DNA of 64,000 bases, from NCBI GenBank assembly GCA_003342895.1, contig PTFA01000497.1, positions 127,248 to 191,247 of the forward strand, in the 5' to 3' direction. Both the position numbers and the translations under genes were made by a program. Positions within the stretch are counted from its first letter, which is position 1; each line of letters opens with the position of its first letter. This DNA is from Casuarius casuarius. Its lineage: Eukaryota; Chordata; Aves; Casuariiformes; Casuariidae. Of the stretch, positions 21,164-34,527 are shown one piece after another. Under the pieces are notes generated by a model. It saw only the letters and a list, made by a program, of their open reading frames with translations, made no database searches and was not told the DNA's origin.

Positions 21164-24100
21164 GCTGCAGCATCATATATTCCCCTGTCTGTGTATTCAT
21201 TAGATGACCTGTGCACATGCCAAGATGTATTAAGGCCTTTTGCCCATAGAAAAGTCATACTCATGGCTCAACACATAAACTTTTGAGCACTGGATTCTTC
21301 TTTCCTTGTACAGCAGAGTTAGTTCTCTCTAAAGATTTTGGATGGGCAGTGGTACTGCTACAATGAATTCAAGGACACAGATCTTTTTGTGAAGGCATCT
21401 TTCTTTTGCAGTTCCCAGGCCTTTGAGAAGAAATAAGCTGAACCACTGTTTTCTGTAGGCAGTTTTGTGCCTGCAGCCAGGTTCACTTTTTCCATTACCC
21501 GCCTTGACAAAGCTCTATATCTTGGAAACAGATGTAGAAATGCATTTGATTTGGCACGCCTCTTTATCAACCTTGTTTCTAAGTGGTGTGTTGTGCTGTG
21601 CTCTGGTGTTGGTTTGAACTAGCAGGCATGTCATTCAGGGTGGCCTTACTGCTCTTCTTGCAGTACTCACATAAACAGTATAGAGCAGCCACTGTGCATT
21701 GACATTACCCAAGGAAAAGGTGCTGAGGTGAAAATAGATTATAAAGAAAAACTGCTGCAGCAAGTGGAGTCTGTAAGTGGTGAGATAAGGACTAAGAAGT
21801 CCTTCAAAACACATTTAAAAGAGTACCAAGATTCAGAAAAACAAAACAAAACAAAAAGCCCAATCAACAGTTACAAGCCTCTTCCAGGCTTTAATCACAT
21901 GGAAGCTGTGAACCCTTGAATCTGTAACAGGAAAGCCAACCAAAGTGCAAAAGCTGTATCAACACAAGAGTGATGTAAAACAAGAGTTCTGCTTTTTTTT
22001 ATGCCACCCCACATCTAAGTTCAGTTGGAAAAAAATATTTGCAGACTTCTTTGAAATTTTTTTTTTTTTTGGCTTTTCAACCTTATATGCATAATTGGGA
22101 AAAATAAATGCAGTTCCCATTGATTTCTGAAATGCGTGTAAATGATCTGAAAGAACTGGTGGCAGAGGCATTGGGTCTAATTCTGTTCTGGATGAAACAT
22201 CAGATGTTGACAGGTAATACACCCTAAGTTTCAGTAAAGCACGCTGTGATTTCCATCTTCAGAAGCTTCATTGGGTCTAGATATCAGGAGCTGGAGTATC
22301 CACTAATGTGTCTAAAAACTGTGAACTACAATGTGGTGAGACTATGCCACAGGCATGGTGTTTTGTCATAGCAAAATCCCCTGGCTCATTGTTGACAAAA
22401 CTTTGCATGGGACCAAACCAAATGCTGTCACCTGACTCTGACTGCAACACCCTTGAGGTGTCTCACCTGCATGCTCAACTAGCTTGATTATATGTGAGGA
22501 GAAGAAACTTTTGTAGAACTTGGCAAAATTGTTATTGCCTTAAAAGAGTGTTTTACCAGCAAATGGGCAATGCTTGGCTTGGCAGTATCAAGAATAGCAG
22601 TATGCAGCTGATTGCCGATCTTGAGAGGGGCAAAGGCAAGAAAGAAACTTTTCTGGGGATGCTGGGAAATTTTTTAGCTCAGGAAGCCACTGACAGTGGT
22701 TGGGAACAGGGCTGGAGAAAATGGATTTCCCTCTGTTAGAAAAATAGTGTTTACAAAATGTTCATGAACTGTTTCTTTAGTCTGTCTCAGCTGGCAGCTC
22801 TACATTTTCCTCAGTTAGAAGGTGATCTAGTTGATTATTTTCCTGTTCTGATAGACTAATGGTGGGACCTGAAAGCATCTTAGCAAAAAAAGTGGTGTGG
22901 CTTCTCTTCAAGTTTCTGCCCTTTTGAGCTGGATTATAGCCTGCAGCACTGTAGTCCCTAACAGCTGCCCATGAGAGAATGACTCCTCACGTTGGTCACC
23001 TCTCAGGATGGTGTGGGATCTTCTGGAGAGGAGGCAGAGCCATGGGTTGCTCCACTAGTGCATTTGTTTCCTGGTTAGTGGCTTACAGGAAACACGTGCA
23101 ACTTATCAAAAAGCTTGCTGGACTGCCAAACTACAGTGCTTATAAAGCCTTTAAGTCAGCGTGTGCAAAGCAGCGAATGAGTTGGCTCAGCTTATCACCT
23201 GGGCAGTATCTTTGTGAAAGAGCTGAGACATATGTAAGTTAACACAGGTCTAAGCTTGGGTAACAGAAGCTGACACATGTCGTGCATGCTTTTGTCAATC
23301 GCCAGTTTGTCATCGCTGTTGCTTTCAAGTCATGCTGGGTGATTGATTCCAGTCCAAGTGAGTTTCTCAACCATGAGGGAATAAATGGCTCCTGATACAG
23401 TTTCAAGGCTTGAAGGCAACCTAGTGGTGGAAGGCCAGAAAAGGCTCTGATTTAGACATGTTCTGCATACTCAGATTTTTGTGCAACCCAAAATCTAGCT
23501 TTCCAATGACAGCATCTGTTGCTCTGATAAATTTATATGTGCCTAGCTGCACTGCAGACTGTAAGAGATCATTCTTCTTGTGAGAAATGTTTTGTAAAAT
23601 GAGAGGCTAAAGAATGAAAAATGAGAAACATCTTGTGTTCAGGATGTTTTTCTGGAATCAGCATAAACTTCAATATCAAATGAAAACCTCTCGCCTATTT
23701 TCCCTTGTAATATGAACAGCTTAACTAGTCAACAATGACATCAGTTGTGCACATTGTTATAAATTAACATATTAATAATAGGCACTTTCACTCAGAAGTG
23801 CTTGAGTGGGTTTGTGTAGAGCAGATTTCTTTATTTGGTGTTCTTTCTGTGAAATATTTCCCCTTCCCCTCTCTCTCTGAAGGGTGTTTCCAGATTGCTG
23901 TGTTTTCTAAATTAGGTTTTGTAATTCACAGTGCCGGAGTCTCCACTGAGCTATACAAGGATGGGGATTTTAGACAGGCAAAGCTTGAGCTGGCCTGGTG
24001 GCTGTGGGGCTTTGCAGATTGCAGCAGCCTGTGGTGGCCCTGGGAGCAGACAGAAAATAGTGTGTGCTGCTGGGAGAAGGCCTTCAGCAGAACTGGGCTG

Positions 24101-24532
24101 CACCTGGCAACTTCAGAGGTGTCCTTGGCCAGCTCTCCTCAAGGAATAACTCCATCTTCTGAGGAGAATGGGAACTCCAGGGCAATGTTGTCATGATGTT
24201 GGCTAAATAAATGGTTATAACCTTTATCTGGGGGATGGGGGGCACTGATATGAGGCTACAGACAAAGTTAAAGGGGATCTTCTCATGGGGGCCTGAGGAT
24301 GGATAAGGTTGCTGTGGGATTTCCTGAAAAGATGGTGTTCTGCAACACCTGCTTTTTTCTGCCTAATGGAAATTTTCACCATTTCACTATTTTTTTTCCT
24401 CCTGGCTCAGAACAAAAGGTGAGGTCTGAAAATAAACTGTGGACTGAAAATAAAAATAAAGCACCTCTTGCCCTCTGCATACCCACACTTCAAAGGGAAA
24501 AGTGAATCTGATATCAAAACCAGTTTACACAA
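21164..24532. other. Unique non-coding DNA
   Basis: No gene or repeat family is recognised. A T14 run lies at 22057-22070, and an A/C-rich stretch with AACAAAACAAAACAAAAAG lies near 21841-21859. Open frames are at most 132 codons (23798-24196 plus) and show no recognisable motif. Confidence 0.55.
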
Positions 24533-24608
24533 ACACACACACACACACACACACACACGCATACATATATATATATAAGTAATGTATGTAATATAATATA
24601 AGTAATGA
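24533..24608. repeat. Compound (AC)13-(AT)6 microsatellite
   Basis: (AC)13 occupies 24533-24558. A GCATAC bridge is followed by (AT)6 at 24565-24576, then degenerate AATATAAGTAATG-type repeats to about 24608. It is the longest perfect dinucleotide repeat in the window and likely polymorphic. Confidence 0.95.
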
Positions 24609-27600
24609 TAAACCTCCTGTTTTCTTAAAAAGTCTTTATGAGGACTAATGGATTTGGATATAGAGGACCATCCTACACACTGTTGTGGTCATGACAAATC
24701 AATTCCTCCTCACAGAAAAGAAAAATGCTGTTAGGAATTCCCCTTCCCTCCCTTTGGTGCTCTCTGGTGGCCTTTTTGTGTGGCTGGATCTGGTCTTCCC
24801 TTTTGCCCCCCCCTCTACTATGTATTTAGCCCCACAAGGTTTGTTGCTATTTTGGGGGCCAGAGCACTAGAAGCTGAAGGAAACAGTGCATTGCCACAGG
24901 TGTCCCTGTTGTGCAGAGCTGGTGAATCTGAGGTCGGCATGCTGACTGCCTTTACTGGGTGTTATTTCTCCTGCTGTATAATCCACTGTTCATTCCAGTC
25001 CGTGTGTTTGGCCAACTGTTCTCATGGGTCTAACTCTTTTAGAATGTTTACTCCAAATAGTTACCTTTTGATTGATAATGGTCAGCACAATTGTCCTTTA
25101 ATCTTTCATTAGTCTTCCTTGAGACTTGTACCACTTTCCTGTGTCCTAACCAAGATCAGAGGAAATCCCCCAGCCCCTGGCAATGACGCGTTTATTCTTT
25201 TTCCCAGATTTTTATGAACACGATGGGTGTGCCAGGTACCCTTACAGGAGTTTCCACTATTTTTAGCAAAGAGACTCAGAGTAATAGGTGTCCTGTCCAA
25301 TGCCCCCTCAAACAGGCAGATTGCTTTGAGGTAGGAAACTGTGAAGGAGGTGTTACATTTGATTATGTGGTCCCTGTTTCCACAGCTAGACCTCTGAGTC
25401 AGCTTACCCTCGTGAAGCAATTCCTACTTTGTACCAACTAAATTCTGTCCCTCCTGGTTTAACTACCTTGCAACTTATCACTGTACAGCACTCCCTCCTA
25501 GCAAGTGATGCTTCCGAATCCTAAATTGTATTCTCCTCTCTCACCCCCTTTTTTTTTAGGGCATTTTATTTTAAATGTTGTATGTATGCTGAGGGAAGAC
25601 AAAGACTCTGAACACCTGGGCTGTCTTCCAGCATGTACTGCATACAGAAAAGGCTTAAAAAGCAGAGGAATTCTGCAGAGATGTCCCCAGGGAATTTCGT
25701 TTAGTGTTCCCATAGGTTTTCTTCAGAGTCTTCAGAATTTTAAGGGTTCAAGAGGGACCTTAGCATAGGTGTAGCAGTCCTGTTCTCACCAGAAGGAAGA
25801 TGTTCTGGAGTTTGATATTTGGGGACAGGCTAGGCAGAGAACAGACATGGATATATACCCTGGTAGCTCAAGTTTTATACAGGAGCAGCACAAATATTGT
25901 GTGATTTTCTAAATCCCTTTGCTATCTTCTTGGTAAAGGACATATGTTTCTTTAGTCTTGCAATTTCTCTGCTGAGGAACATTTGAAAGAATACTATGCT
26001 TCCCCAAATAATCATCTTTAATTCCTAGAAATAAGGGAGTGGAAGAATAATGTTCTGCGTGCTTTCCCACAAGTGATCTCTGAAACTGAATCATCTCAGT
26101 GAGTTCCTGCGAGATGAGATTTGATATAACCTAAAGCAAAGGCTGCAGCACTTTATGCACAGCTAGGGAAGATTTCAGCAATTTAGGCCAACGTGGTAAA
26201 CATAATTATATTGTCTATTGCTTACTGTGGTGTTTACCAATGCAACTAGTGTACTTTAAAGCTGATGTGAAGTCTCTGAGTACTATCTGATATATAAATT
26301 TCTGTTCTTTGCTCATGCAGTCTGTTTTACACTGTAGTAAAATTTATGCCACTGCTTGTGCTCTTAACTTTACAGTCTATGAGATGCAGCCCTTAAATTT
26401 CAGAATAAAATGTAACAAAGCACGTCAGAAACAACATTGCTGTCATAGGTAAAACAGTGTCATGAAGAAAGCATGCAGGATGTGCACCATTACTCCAGAG
26501 AGAAAACTTATGGAAACTGAAGAGAGAAAATAAATAACTGATGTTAATGGCTCTGTGTACTCTCTTCTAAACCTTGCACAAGTGTTTGTGTTTCACTGTC
26601 AGTGTCATGAGTGATTGCATTGTAAAACTGGAAAGATTTCCTTTGATGAAAGAAGATTCAGGCAACCCACAAGATGGGAAGAACTCTTGCTGTTCCTCTG
26701 GTTCAGTGTGCTGTTTTGGGTGTCATGCAGAATAGATTGCATTTGGTTTGTAGAGCAGAGATAGAGTTGGGCCTGGTTTCACAGTAAGTTTGTATCTGAA
26801 AGCAGAGGCTTGAAACACCATTTTTCTAATCCAGAACCAAGCACAGGCAGAGCTGCTGACAGCTGTGAATATTTGTACTGATAAAGTGGATGAAGGTGGT
26901 GGTCTGGCTCTATTTATAATGGGAAATGTCCTTTTAAGCAGTCAAATCTCTGAGGAAGCATGGTGCCAGTCTGGTCTCCATTATGTGAACAGTATTTGTG
27001 TCTCCAAATTCACACAGCATACAGGCTGACCTGTGCAATTCTTATGTGAGTACACCATTGCATCAGATACAAATGTTTTCTTGAGGACCTTAAAGCTGAT
27101 GTTTCTTTGACTGGTGCTCAGTGCTTTTTGGTGGGATCAGTTAGGTGTCATGTCTTGCAAGGAGAGGATGCTATTTTGGGGGAGTAGGCTGAAGAAGACC
27201 GTACTACTTGCCTTTCTACTGCTGGGCCTGTTAAAAGCCCCATCACATCTCTGTGTCTTATGAAGTTGCCGATAATCATCACAGAGGGCAGGCCTACCAC
27301 TGGGGGCTTTTTCTCAACCTGAAAAAAACATTCATAGCATGAGAAGAGAGGCAGAATCTTTGGCTTTATAGTTAAGCTGGTACCTGAGTAATTTCCTACC
27401 TGCCTGACGTGTTCACTCACCTAGCTTTTGAAAACACTGTTGTATAAAGATACTTAAATCTCTGGAGTCATAAGCATGCTCCTTTCCTGACCAAGGAGCA
27501 GTGTGTTGGGGGTGTGAAAGGTCCAAGCTGAAGTCTCATTTGCACAGGATAGAGGAATAGAGGTGAATGGGTGATTTCTGTGATTTCTGGAGACTGACTC

Positions 27601-28723
27601 ATGCAGCCCTGCAATGGCCTCCCCTCGTGCAAGGTGAGGTCATGCTCTGGCAATGTTTTAGAGGCTGGCATGCAGCTTGTGCAGAGCTTGCTTGGGCTGG
27701 AGCTGCTGGTACATGGAGAGCTCTGATGCACTGGTGAGGAGAGGTATGGGTATGTCCCATCTTACTACCTCTGTGATTTAGTGAAGGAGAGGGTGCCTCC
27801 ATGAAGTCTGGCAGCTCAAGTTCTCTCCTGATTTCCAGGCTCAATTTCTTTGTGGGCTCTGCCAGACGGTGCCATGGTCAGGGATGAGCAATGAGCTCCA
27901 CATGCCAGCAGGTGTGGTCATGGTGAGCGCCCTGCAGAACAGTGCTAAAGCTGCCTGTGTCTGTGAAAGGTCTGACCTCTGCAGTGGACTTCTAGTGAAG
28001 GACAGAAATCCAAAAGCAGCAAATTCATCAGGGAAAATGCAGCCACTGAGGTGTTTCTCCAGAAAGAGAGATCACTTTTCTGTGGTGGTGAGGAAAAACC
28101 TCTCAAGAAGAAGAATGAATTTGTGAATTGAATGAATGTGTGAAGGCAGAGTCTCTGCTTCAGAGACATTAAAAAGAAAGTTTTTGTTGAACTTTGCAGC
28201 CTCAGGACTCTGACACCCTATCTGTCTCTCTTTTCTGGAGTCTCTTATCAAATTTAGAGGATGTGACTAAAGAGAGGTGCCATGTATTAAGATTGTTCAT
28301 TTCATCCAAATCTTTATCGTCTAATGATGCTTTTCCTGGTTTTCAACTTTGTATTTAACAGGGTCTTTCAAATACGAGCTTTGAATAGAAATTCCATTAA
28401 AAAAATAGAAGGACAAGCTCATAAACATTCTGCTTCCTCAGGTGGTGGAGCAGAAGTGTTCTTAATCAAGGCCTCTCATACCCGAGAAGTCTCACATGCT
28501 CAGCTGTCCCCACATCAGGTGTTATGAACTTTTCAGTGTATCCCAATGATAACAGAATGTGTGATCAAAATTGGAGAGGCCTGGAGGTTACAGAGCAACC
28601 CAGACCTCAACATTTTCATGTAGAGGTGTCATATGGAGTCAGACAGTTTATGGACAGGTGACACTCAAGGCAGTTAGCAGGCTTTCTGTTCAATCAACTT
28701 CAAATAGTGGAAAATGTATTCCA
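24609..28723. other. Unique non-coding DNA
   Basis: The stretch shows moderate GC with AT-rich patches near 26.1-26.6 kb. Open frames are at most 110 codons, with none recognisable. No repeat family or CpG cluster is seen. Confidence 0.55.
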
Positions 28724-28746
28724 TTATACAAATTCTCTTTGTATAA
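28724..28746. repeat. Perfect 9-bp hairpin
   Basis: TTATACAAA at 28724-28732 pairs exactly with TTTGTATAA at 28738-28746 around the 5-base loop TTCTC. It is an isolated small inverted repeat in AT-rich DNA. Confidence 0.8.
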
Positions 28747-30451
28747 CCTCCAACTTTTAGCTGACTAACCTTAATTTGGTCCACGGCATATATGAGAACT
28801 ACAAAGTAAACAGTACTTAATACTTTAGCTATTGAGTTACCAATTTGCATTTGAAACACGTGAAGAGACGGTGTCTTCCATGCAAGCAGAATTCAGAAAC
28901 AGCTCTGACTTCATTTCTTTTCTCAGGTAACCTTGCAAATGAAATGCATCTCAGAAGACTTTAGCCCAAGATGTGATAGACAAATATGAGGAGTTTAGAA
29001 ACCCCAAACAAACCAGTGTGTGGTACTACTACTTGAGTTGTTACATTGTGCAACCCCAGGTCTTGCAGTTAAATCCAAAGCAAAATTCCCAGATGGCTTG
29101 AAATCTTCCACTAGATTTACATTATAGTTCAAATTCAACAGGACTACAAGGAGCATGAGACTATGAACTCCCACATCCACCTGCAAGTGTGCCTTTCAAG
29201 ATCATAAAAGAGTAAGTCAACACTTACCAAATCTGTACCCAAAAGGTTTTTCAAACAGGAAGTTTGTCAGCAAGTAAGTAATCCCCTGGAAATAGTGCAG
29301 TGCCAAGGAGATCAGATTCTGGATTATGCTTTAGATACTCAGTACTTTGAGGGCTATGGATCTTCTCAAGTCTAGCAAGTTTAGGTGAAAAATTTCCAAT
29401 CCAGGGTGAGGAGGGAAGGACCGTAGACACCAAGTGTGAATGCAGATGATTTGTTGATGGTTATTGGTGACGTAGATTGTCATGGGAGCTATCATATCCC
29501 TGCAAATGTGTAAAATTTTGCAGCAGGGAGTTCCACAAGTTGGAATACAGCTGCTTCAGCAGAATTGTTTAAAAATAGGTAGCGCTGAAGTCTCAGTCTG
29601 CTCAGTCTATGTTGATGGCAAATGAAACCCTACAGGAATGTCCCTGCATTGCTTGAGTTGGGAGGAACTGTACCTCTCACATAATGAGGAGCAGAACTTT
29701 TATCACTGAGGGGATAATTCTTTTCCTCTGGATTTGCACTAACTATGCAGAATAGGGAGATACAAGCTTGCCTAACAGATTTGATTTCCTGACTGTTTTT
29801 TAATGCTTGAAAAGTGCTTTGAACATGAAAGTACTAAATATTTGTTTCAGTCTTCACTTGTCATGGCCTGCAAAACTGTGAGCACCATATCTATGCTTCC
29901 TGTTAGACTTGTCAGCCACAAGCAGAAGGGCTTTGTAGTGTGTTTTAAGTCAGCTATTTACTTTCAAATTATTTTGACCTTTCCTGGGATTTCAGAGCAT
30001 TATATTTTTACAATAACTCCCATCCAGTGCATGGGAGGAAAGAAGAAAAAAATTCAAAGGCTTTAGAAGATCAGTACTGGCACATTGTTCTTGGCTGGGG
30101 ATAGTGCAGGTCAGTGTGCACTGGCATGGTACCTTCCTACTTACTCAGCAGATGGTCATGCCAGGAACAGGATGGGAATTTGTGCCTGTTAATGTCAGCT
30201 TGGAAAGAGCCAGAGCCAAACTGCTTCTTGGAGAGGATTTATGCAGGTGTCGATGCATAAAGAGCTGTGAGGAAGCCACCTGTGGCCAGATCCCACATGA
30301 TTCCTAACTTTCTAAACACCAGCTGGCTTCCAGGGGAGTGAGATACCAGACAAACACCCCTATGGGACCAGCTCTTGGCTACTCCCTTCCCCTCGTAGAA
30401 TTTGGTGGAGAGGTCTGCAGAGTCTGGACCTTGTGTAGCTCCTCAGTCTGA
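28747..30451. other. Unique non-coding DNA with a possible CR1 scrap
   Basis: No gene is recognised. At 29519-29538 the word TGCAGCAGGGAGTTCCACAA matches 16 of 20 bases of 17731-17750 in the old CR1 fragment. It is also close to a familiar CR1 phrase, so a very small old CR1 remnant on the minus strand is possible here. The neighbouring bases do not extend the match clearly. Confidence 0.4.
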
Positions 30452-30647
30452 AGGGCAGTGAATTACTGGAATATGTTGCCCAGAGAGGCTGTGGGGTGTC
30501 CATCCTTGGAGAAATTCAAAAGCCATCTGGACATGGTCCTGGACAACCTGCTCTGGCTGACCTTGCTTGAGCAGAGGGTTTTGGACCAGATGATCTTCAG
30601 AGGTCCCTTCCCACTCCAGCTGTTCTGTGATTCTGTGATTCCATGAG
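30452..30647 (+). mobile_element. CR1 LINE 3' end, plus strand
   Basis: A severely 5'-truncated CR1 carries only the last part of ORF2 and the 3' UTR. The plus-strand frame gives WNMLPREAVGCPSLEKFK, matching the CR1 C-terminal text WN-LPRE-V-SPSLE-FK. The UTR contains the usual TTGGACCAGATGATCTTCAG and AGGTCCCTTCCCACTCCAGC stretches. It closes with TTCTGTGATTCTGTGATTCC, which is the CR1 terminal octamer array. The left boundary is uncertain by about 15 bases. Confidence 0.92.
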
Positions 30648-33600
30648 TGTGGTATCACAGATGCCATCTCAGGGAGTGGGAGGGTTGCTGTGGGAACCAT
30701 GCAGCTTGGGCGGTGATGGCTCCTGGCTGCAGAAGGGTGGACATGCCTCTGTAGGCCATGCACCACCCTGTGCCGTTGGCTAGTTGATTCAGAAGCTAGG
30801 GACAGCATTCATGCTGTCTCCCTTGGTAGGCACCATGGCTAACAAATACAGAGCAAGTGGGAACATGCTGTGGTGGTCTCAGGTAGGTCAAGTTTTGCTT
30901 GTCTAGCGATTCACTGGCTGACATCTCCTTGGCATTTGATGGGGACAAACTGCACAGGCAGCTTTTAACTGGTGTAGGGAAAAGGTATATGGTCAATATG
31001 TCTTTGGTTTGGGTGAAGATGGAGCTGATAGCTCTGTAAAGCCAGGTATGTCTTGACCCATGCTGGTGACCTGCACCAACAGGGCAGGGATGGAGGAACA
31101 TGGCTGCTGCTGGCTCCTGTGATTTGGGGCAACATGAGGTTGTCAGATACACTTCCTACATGGGTTGAGAGAGGAAAGGTAGAAGCAGGAGAGTTAAAAT
31201 GACCTGGCAGACTTAGCAGCAAAGTAGACCTCTGTTTTGCAGTTCGTAGTTTTCTCCAGGAGAAGCTGTGGGTGACACATGCAGGTGACTCCCACCATTC
31301 CCTTCTGAGAGACTGAATGTGGACAACCATATGGCAGCTTTAGCCATGCTGAAACAAGTGTCTCTGGTGATCCAGACCCTTCCCAGTATGTGGTGGGCCC
31401 AGAGTGCTCAACCCCTGCACAGACTCTCCCTTTGGGATCAGCATTCCGGTTGGTAGTGGGAGACCTAGCACAGTGGTTCCTGGAGTTAAAACCACTAAGC
31501 ACGGAGAAGGGCTCCCTCTCTCTCCTCCTCTTTAGTGGAATTTCATCAACACAGGACATGCACAGATATTCAGGCTCTGCATGCAAGCAGCAGTATGAAA
31601 CCCACTGCAAGCACATATCCAACCTTTCTGATGTGCGAAACAGCAGAGTTAAGCACAGACAATACTCTGAACACAAAACATCTTGGTCAAAGTGCTTGGC
31701 ATCTTAAAGACTAAGTCTTATTTAAAGTAGAGTCCCTTTTCTATCCTGGACTCAAGCAGCAGGACTGATGTTTGGAGATGGGAGGTGACAGTGCACTTCA
31801 GCACCACTGTGCTGAAAGAATTCAGACTTCTTCCTCACTCAGAAGGGCTGTTTCGCAGTGGCTAGTGATCCCAGCGTGAAATGGGTGGCAGCAACACAAT
31901 AGCAGAGCTGGCTGGGCGTGTTTCCTGTCATGTCCCGTTTAAGACACACATTTTTGAAAATTGTTGAGAAATTAAAAAACAGTTAAACCATTTCCCTGGA
32001 ATATTTTTGCCCTCATGGGGAATCATAACATCTAAAAGTGTTTCAGGTCTTTGTTTGCATAATATTACTTAAAATGTAAGCTAGTTATAGTTCTGTGAGG
32101 AAAAACAAATTGTAAAATACTTATTTTGAAATTGCTGTCATAACATTTTTGGAGTTTTAGTCAGAACCGAATTTATTTCAGTTTTCAGGTTGTGGAATTG
32201 TTGTAGAATTTCATTTTTCTAAAGGTGAAGGTTTTGAAACGCTGCATATTCACACTTCTTCACCGGGAAAAGCCTTCCTAGTGGTTTGTTGATGTTGTAC
32301 TCTCCTTATGATCTGCCAAAGTCTTCACGAGAGGAGGCTGAGGACATAGGAGACGGAATCTCTTCTTATCTTCTCCTCACCAGCCTTGGCTGTCATGGCT
32401 TGCACGTGCACATGGGAAAGATGAGCTGTGCTTGCTTTGTCTGGAATGGCTGTGAAAGCACCAGAAAGCTGATGGACTTCAGAGCAGAGCTGGTTATATC
32501 TGGGATTTCTATACTGTGGGGATATTGTCACATTTTCAAAAACTTATCGCTCCTCTTCAAAGGGGAAACCATACCATTCCCTTGCAGGCTACCTTGCAAG
32601 GCTATCAAAGTACTTCTGGGACAAGTTTCTCCTGCCATCTACAGCAGCCTGTCTGGGGCTTTGGCAGCAGGCTGGTTGCCCTAGAGCCCCTACCTGCTGT
32701 GTAGTTCACTGAAAAAATAGTCTTGGGGACTAGATGTTCTGTCTAGCTCCTGAAATGCCAAGTGTTGATAGCCACACTTTGGCCAGTGGGGTCATGACTG
32801 ACCCCCACACATTCAATTCAGACATCATGGACCAAAGGCTGTGAAGAAGTTTTGGGATAAACTGGTTCCTGGTGAAAGATGAGCATTGTCTTGAGCAGCA
32901 ACAACACTGTCCATGCAGCTGATGGGTTGTTTAGTGAGAGTGCAGAGTCGCTTTTGTCAATAAAATTAAAAGCTATTATTCCTCAAGGAGAGCTTGTGAG
33001 GGTGACTTCTGCACCCCTCTCCTTATGTATCCTGGGAACTTCTTGCTGTGGCAGAGGCAGCCCTACCATCTGCACGATTCCCATGAGCACCCTTTCGGGA
33101 TGGTGGTTTGCTGTCCTGCAAAGTGTGTAAATGCTCCAAAATCTCTGAAATTCCCACTGCGATCTGAGGGGTGCAGTCAGAGACCATCCCTCAAAATGCT
33201 GGGGTGACATCATCCTGTTTTGCCTCTCATTTCTCTGGCGCTCTTCCTGGGGCCTGATGCTGATAAAGAAAAGGTTTATTCTTAGCTGTTCCATGGCTCT
33301 TTGGCATATTTTAGGTGTTGTGTCTAAAGTGAAAAACTGATAGAGATGGTCCATCCTTTTCCAGCCTCTCTTTCTCAGATGTGGTCCCATCTGGAAGGGA
33401 GACGATTCTGCACATGCAGCAGCCAGAATTATCAAGAAATGTTTCCAGTGCTGTAGCTTGTTGTGCAGTCCTGTATTAGAGCTGCTTGTGACATCTAATT
33501 TCTCCAAAGCAAACATTTAAAAACTCTCCCATGTTTTTGTTTATTTATGTCAATTATGGTACTTTGCAACTTAATTACTACAGGGCGCTTTATGAAACAG

Positions 33601-34513
33601 CATTAAGGACTGCACTAATTGTGGGCTTGTCCCCTTGCTTTTTCAGGATGCATTTTGAAATTCTGTAATTGCATCTGTTTACTTTTTTGTAACGTTTTAT
33701 GATGATATTATGAAGTAAGTTCAAAGAAGCAGAGAAAACCTGGCTTTATATCAATACAGAACCATTTCTAGCAACAAGCTCTGTCTTCAGAAGCCTTCTG
33801 GCAGTCTGGGCTGTTTACATGGCAGTGATCCTGGGGAACGACTCACCAGTAGCAGCCGGCTGCCATGCTATGGCATCTGTTATCCTCTAGCGAACTGCCA
33901 GCCTCTGCTGATGCAGGATTTTACTTCTTGCCAGGGGTTTAGGATTGGAGGGTGGATAGGGAGGTCCTACAAGAACATCTGAGCTAATCCACCTACACTT
34001 ACGATGGGTCGGTAACCTCTATAGCTCAATACCAAGTGGCCCATGTAGCCAGGGCACAGCAAGATTGTTTGCCATAGCATACAGGGCCTTGATGGGAGGC
34101 AATGAAAAATGGGAGCCATTTGGAAACAGGGTTTTCAGGGCTGATGAGATTTTGGATGTTATTTCCGGCTTGCTGCAGGACAGTGTCCTCAGTATTATTG
34201 CTATGGGCAGCAGAAGGCTGAATCCCTAGTTAGGGAATATGCTGTCACAAAAAAATCCTCTGCGATGACTTGGGAAGGAGCAGCTCCATCAACCCTTAGT
34301 TTCTGTGGTTCTCCAGGAGTCCAGATATTCGTATAAAGAAGCTCAGCAATGTTGTGAAACTAGTGTTTCCAAAGCAAATTGTTCAAAGCTCCAAGCTGTG
34401 CTTTAGACATTCATATTTGTGTTGCCCTACCAGCTTATTGCTCCTGTTGGCACTGTGAGAACTGTATCCTATTTGGCAGTAATCCCAGTGAATCTGTTCT
34501 GCTTTTTCCTGAC
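30648..34513. other. Unique non-coding DNA
   Basis: Two longer frames occur, 31194-31676 minus (160 codons) and 32983-33516 minus (177 codons). Neither shows a domain, signal peptide or membrane segment I recognise, and both overlap open frames on the plus strand. 31930-32240 is AT-rich and repeat-free. No CpG cluster is seen. Confidence 0.55.
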
Positions 34514-34527
34514 TTTTTTTTTTTTTT
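34514..34527. repeat. T14 homopolymer
   Basis: Fourteen uninterrupted T residues with no adjoining retroelement body. Confidence 0.9.

Noticed and set aside
31194..31676. 160-codon minus-strand ORF, Cys-rich at its start
   Set aside because: The Cys residues are not spaced like any zinc-finger or secreted-domain pattern, and a plus frame is open over the same bases.
32983..33516. 177-codon minus-strand ORF
   Set aside because: No known motif, overlaps plus-strand frames, no promoter or splice context. Length near chance expectation.
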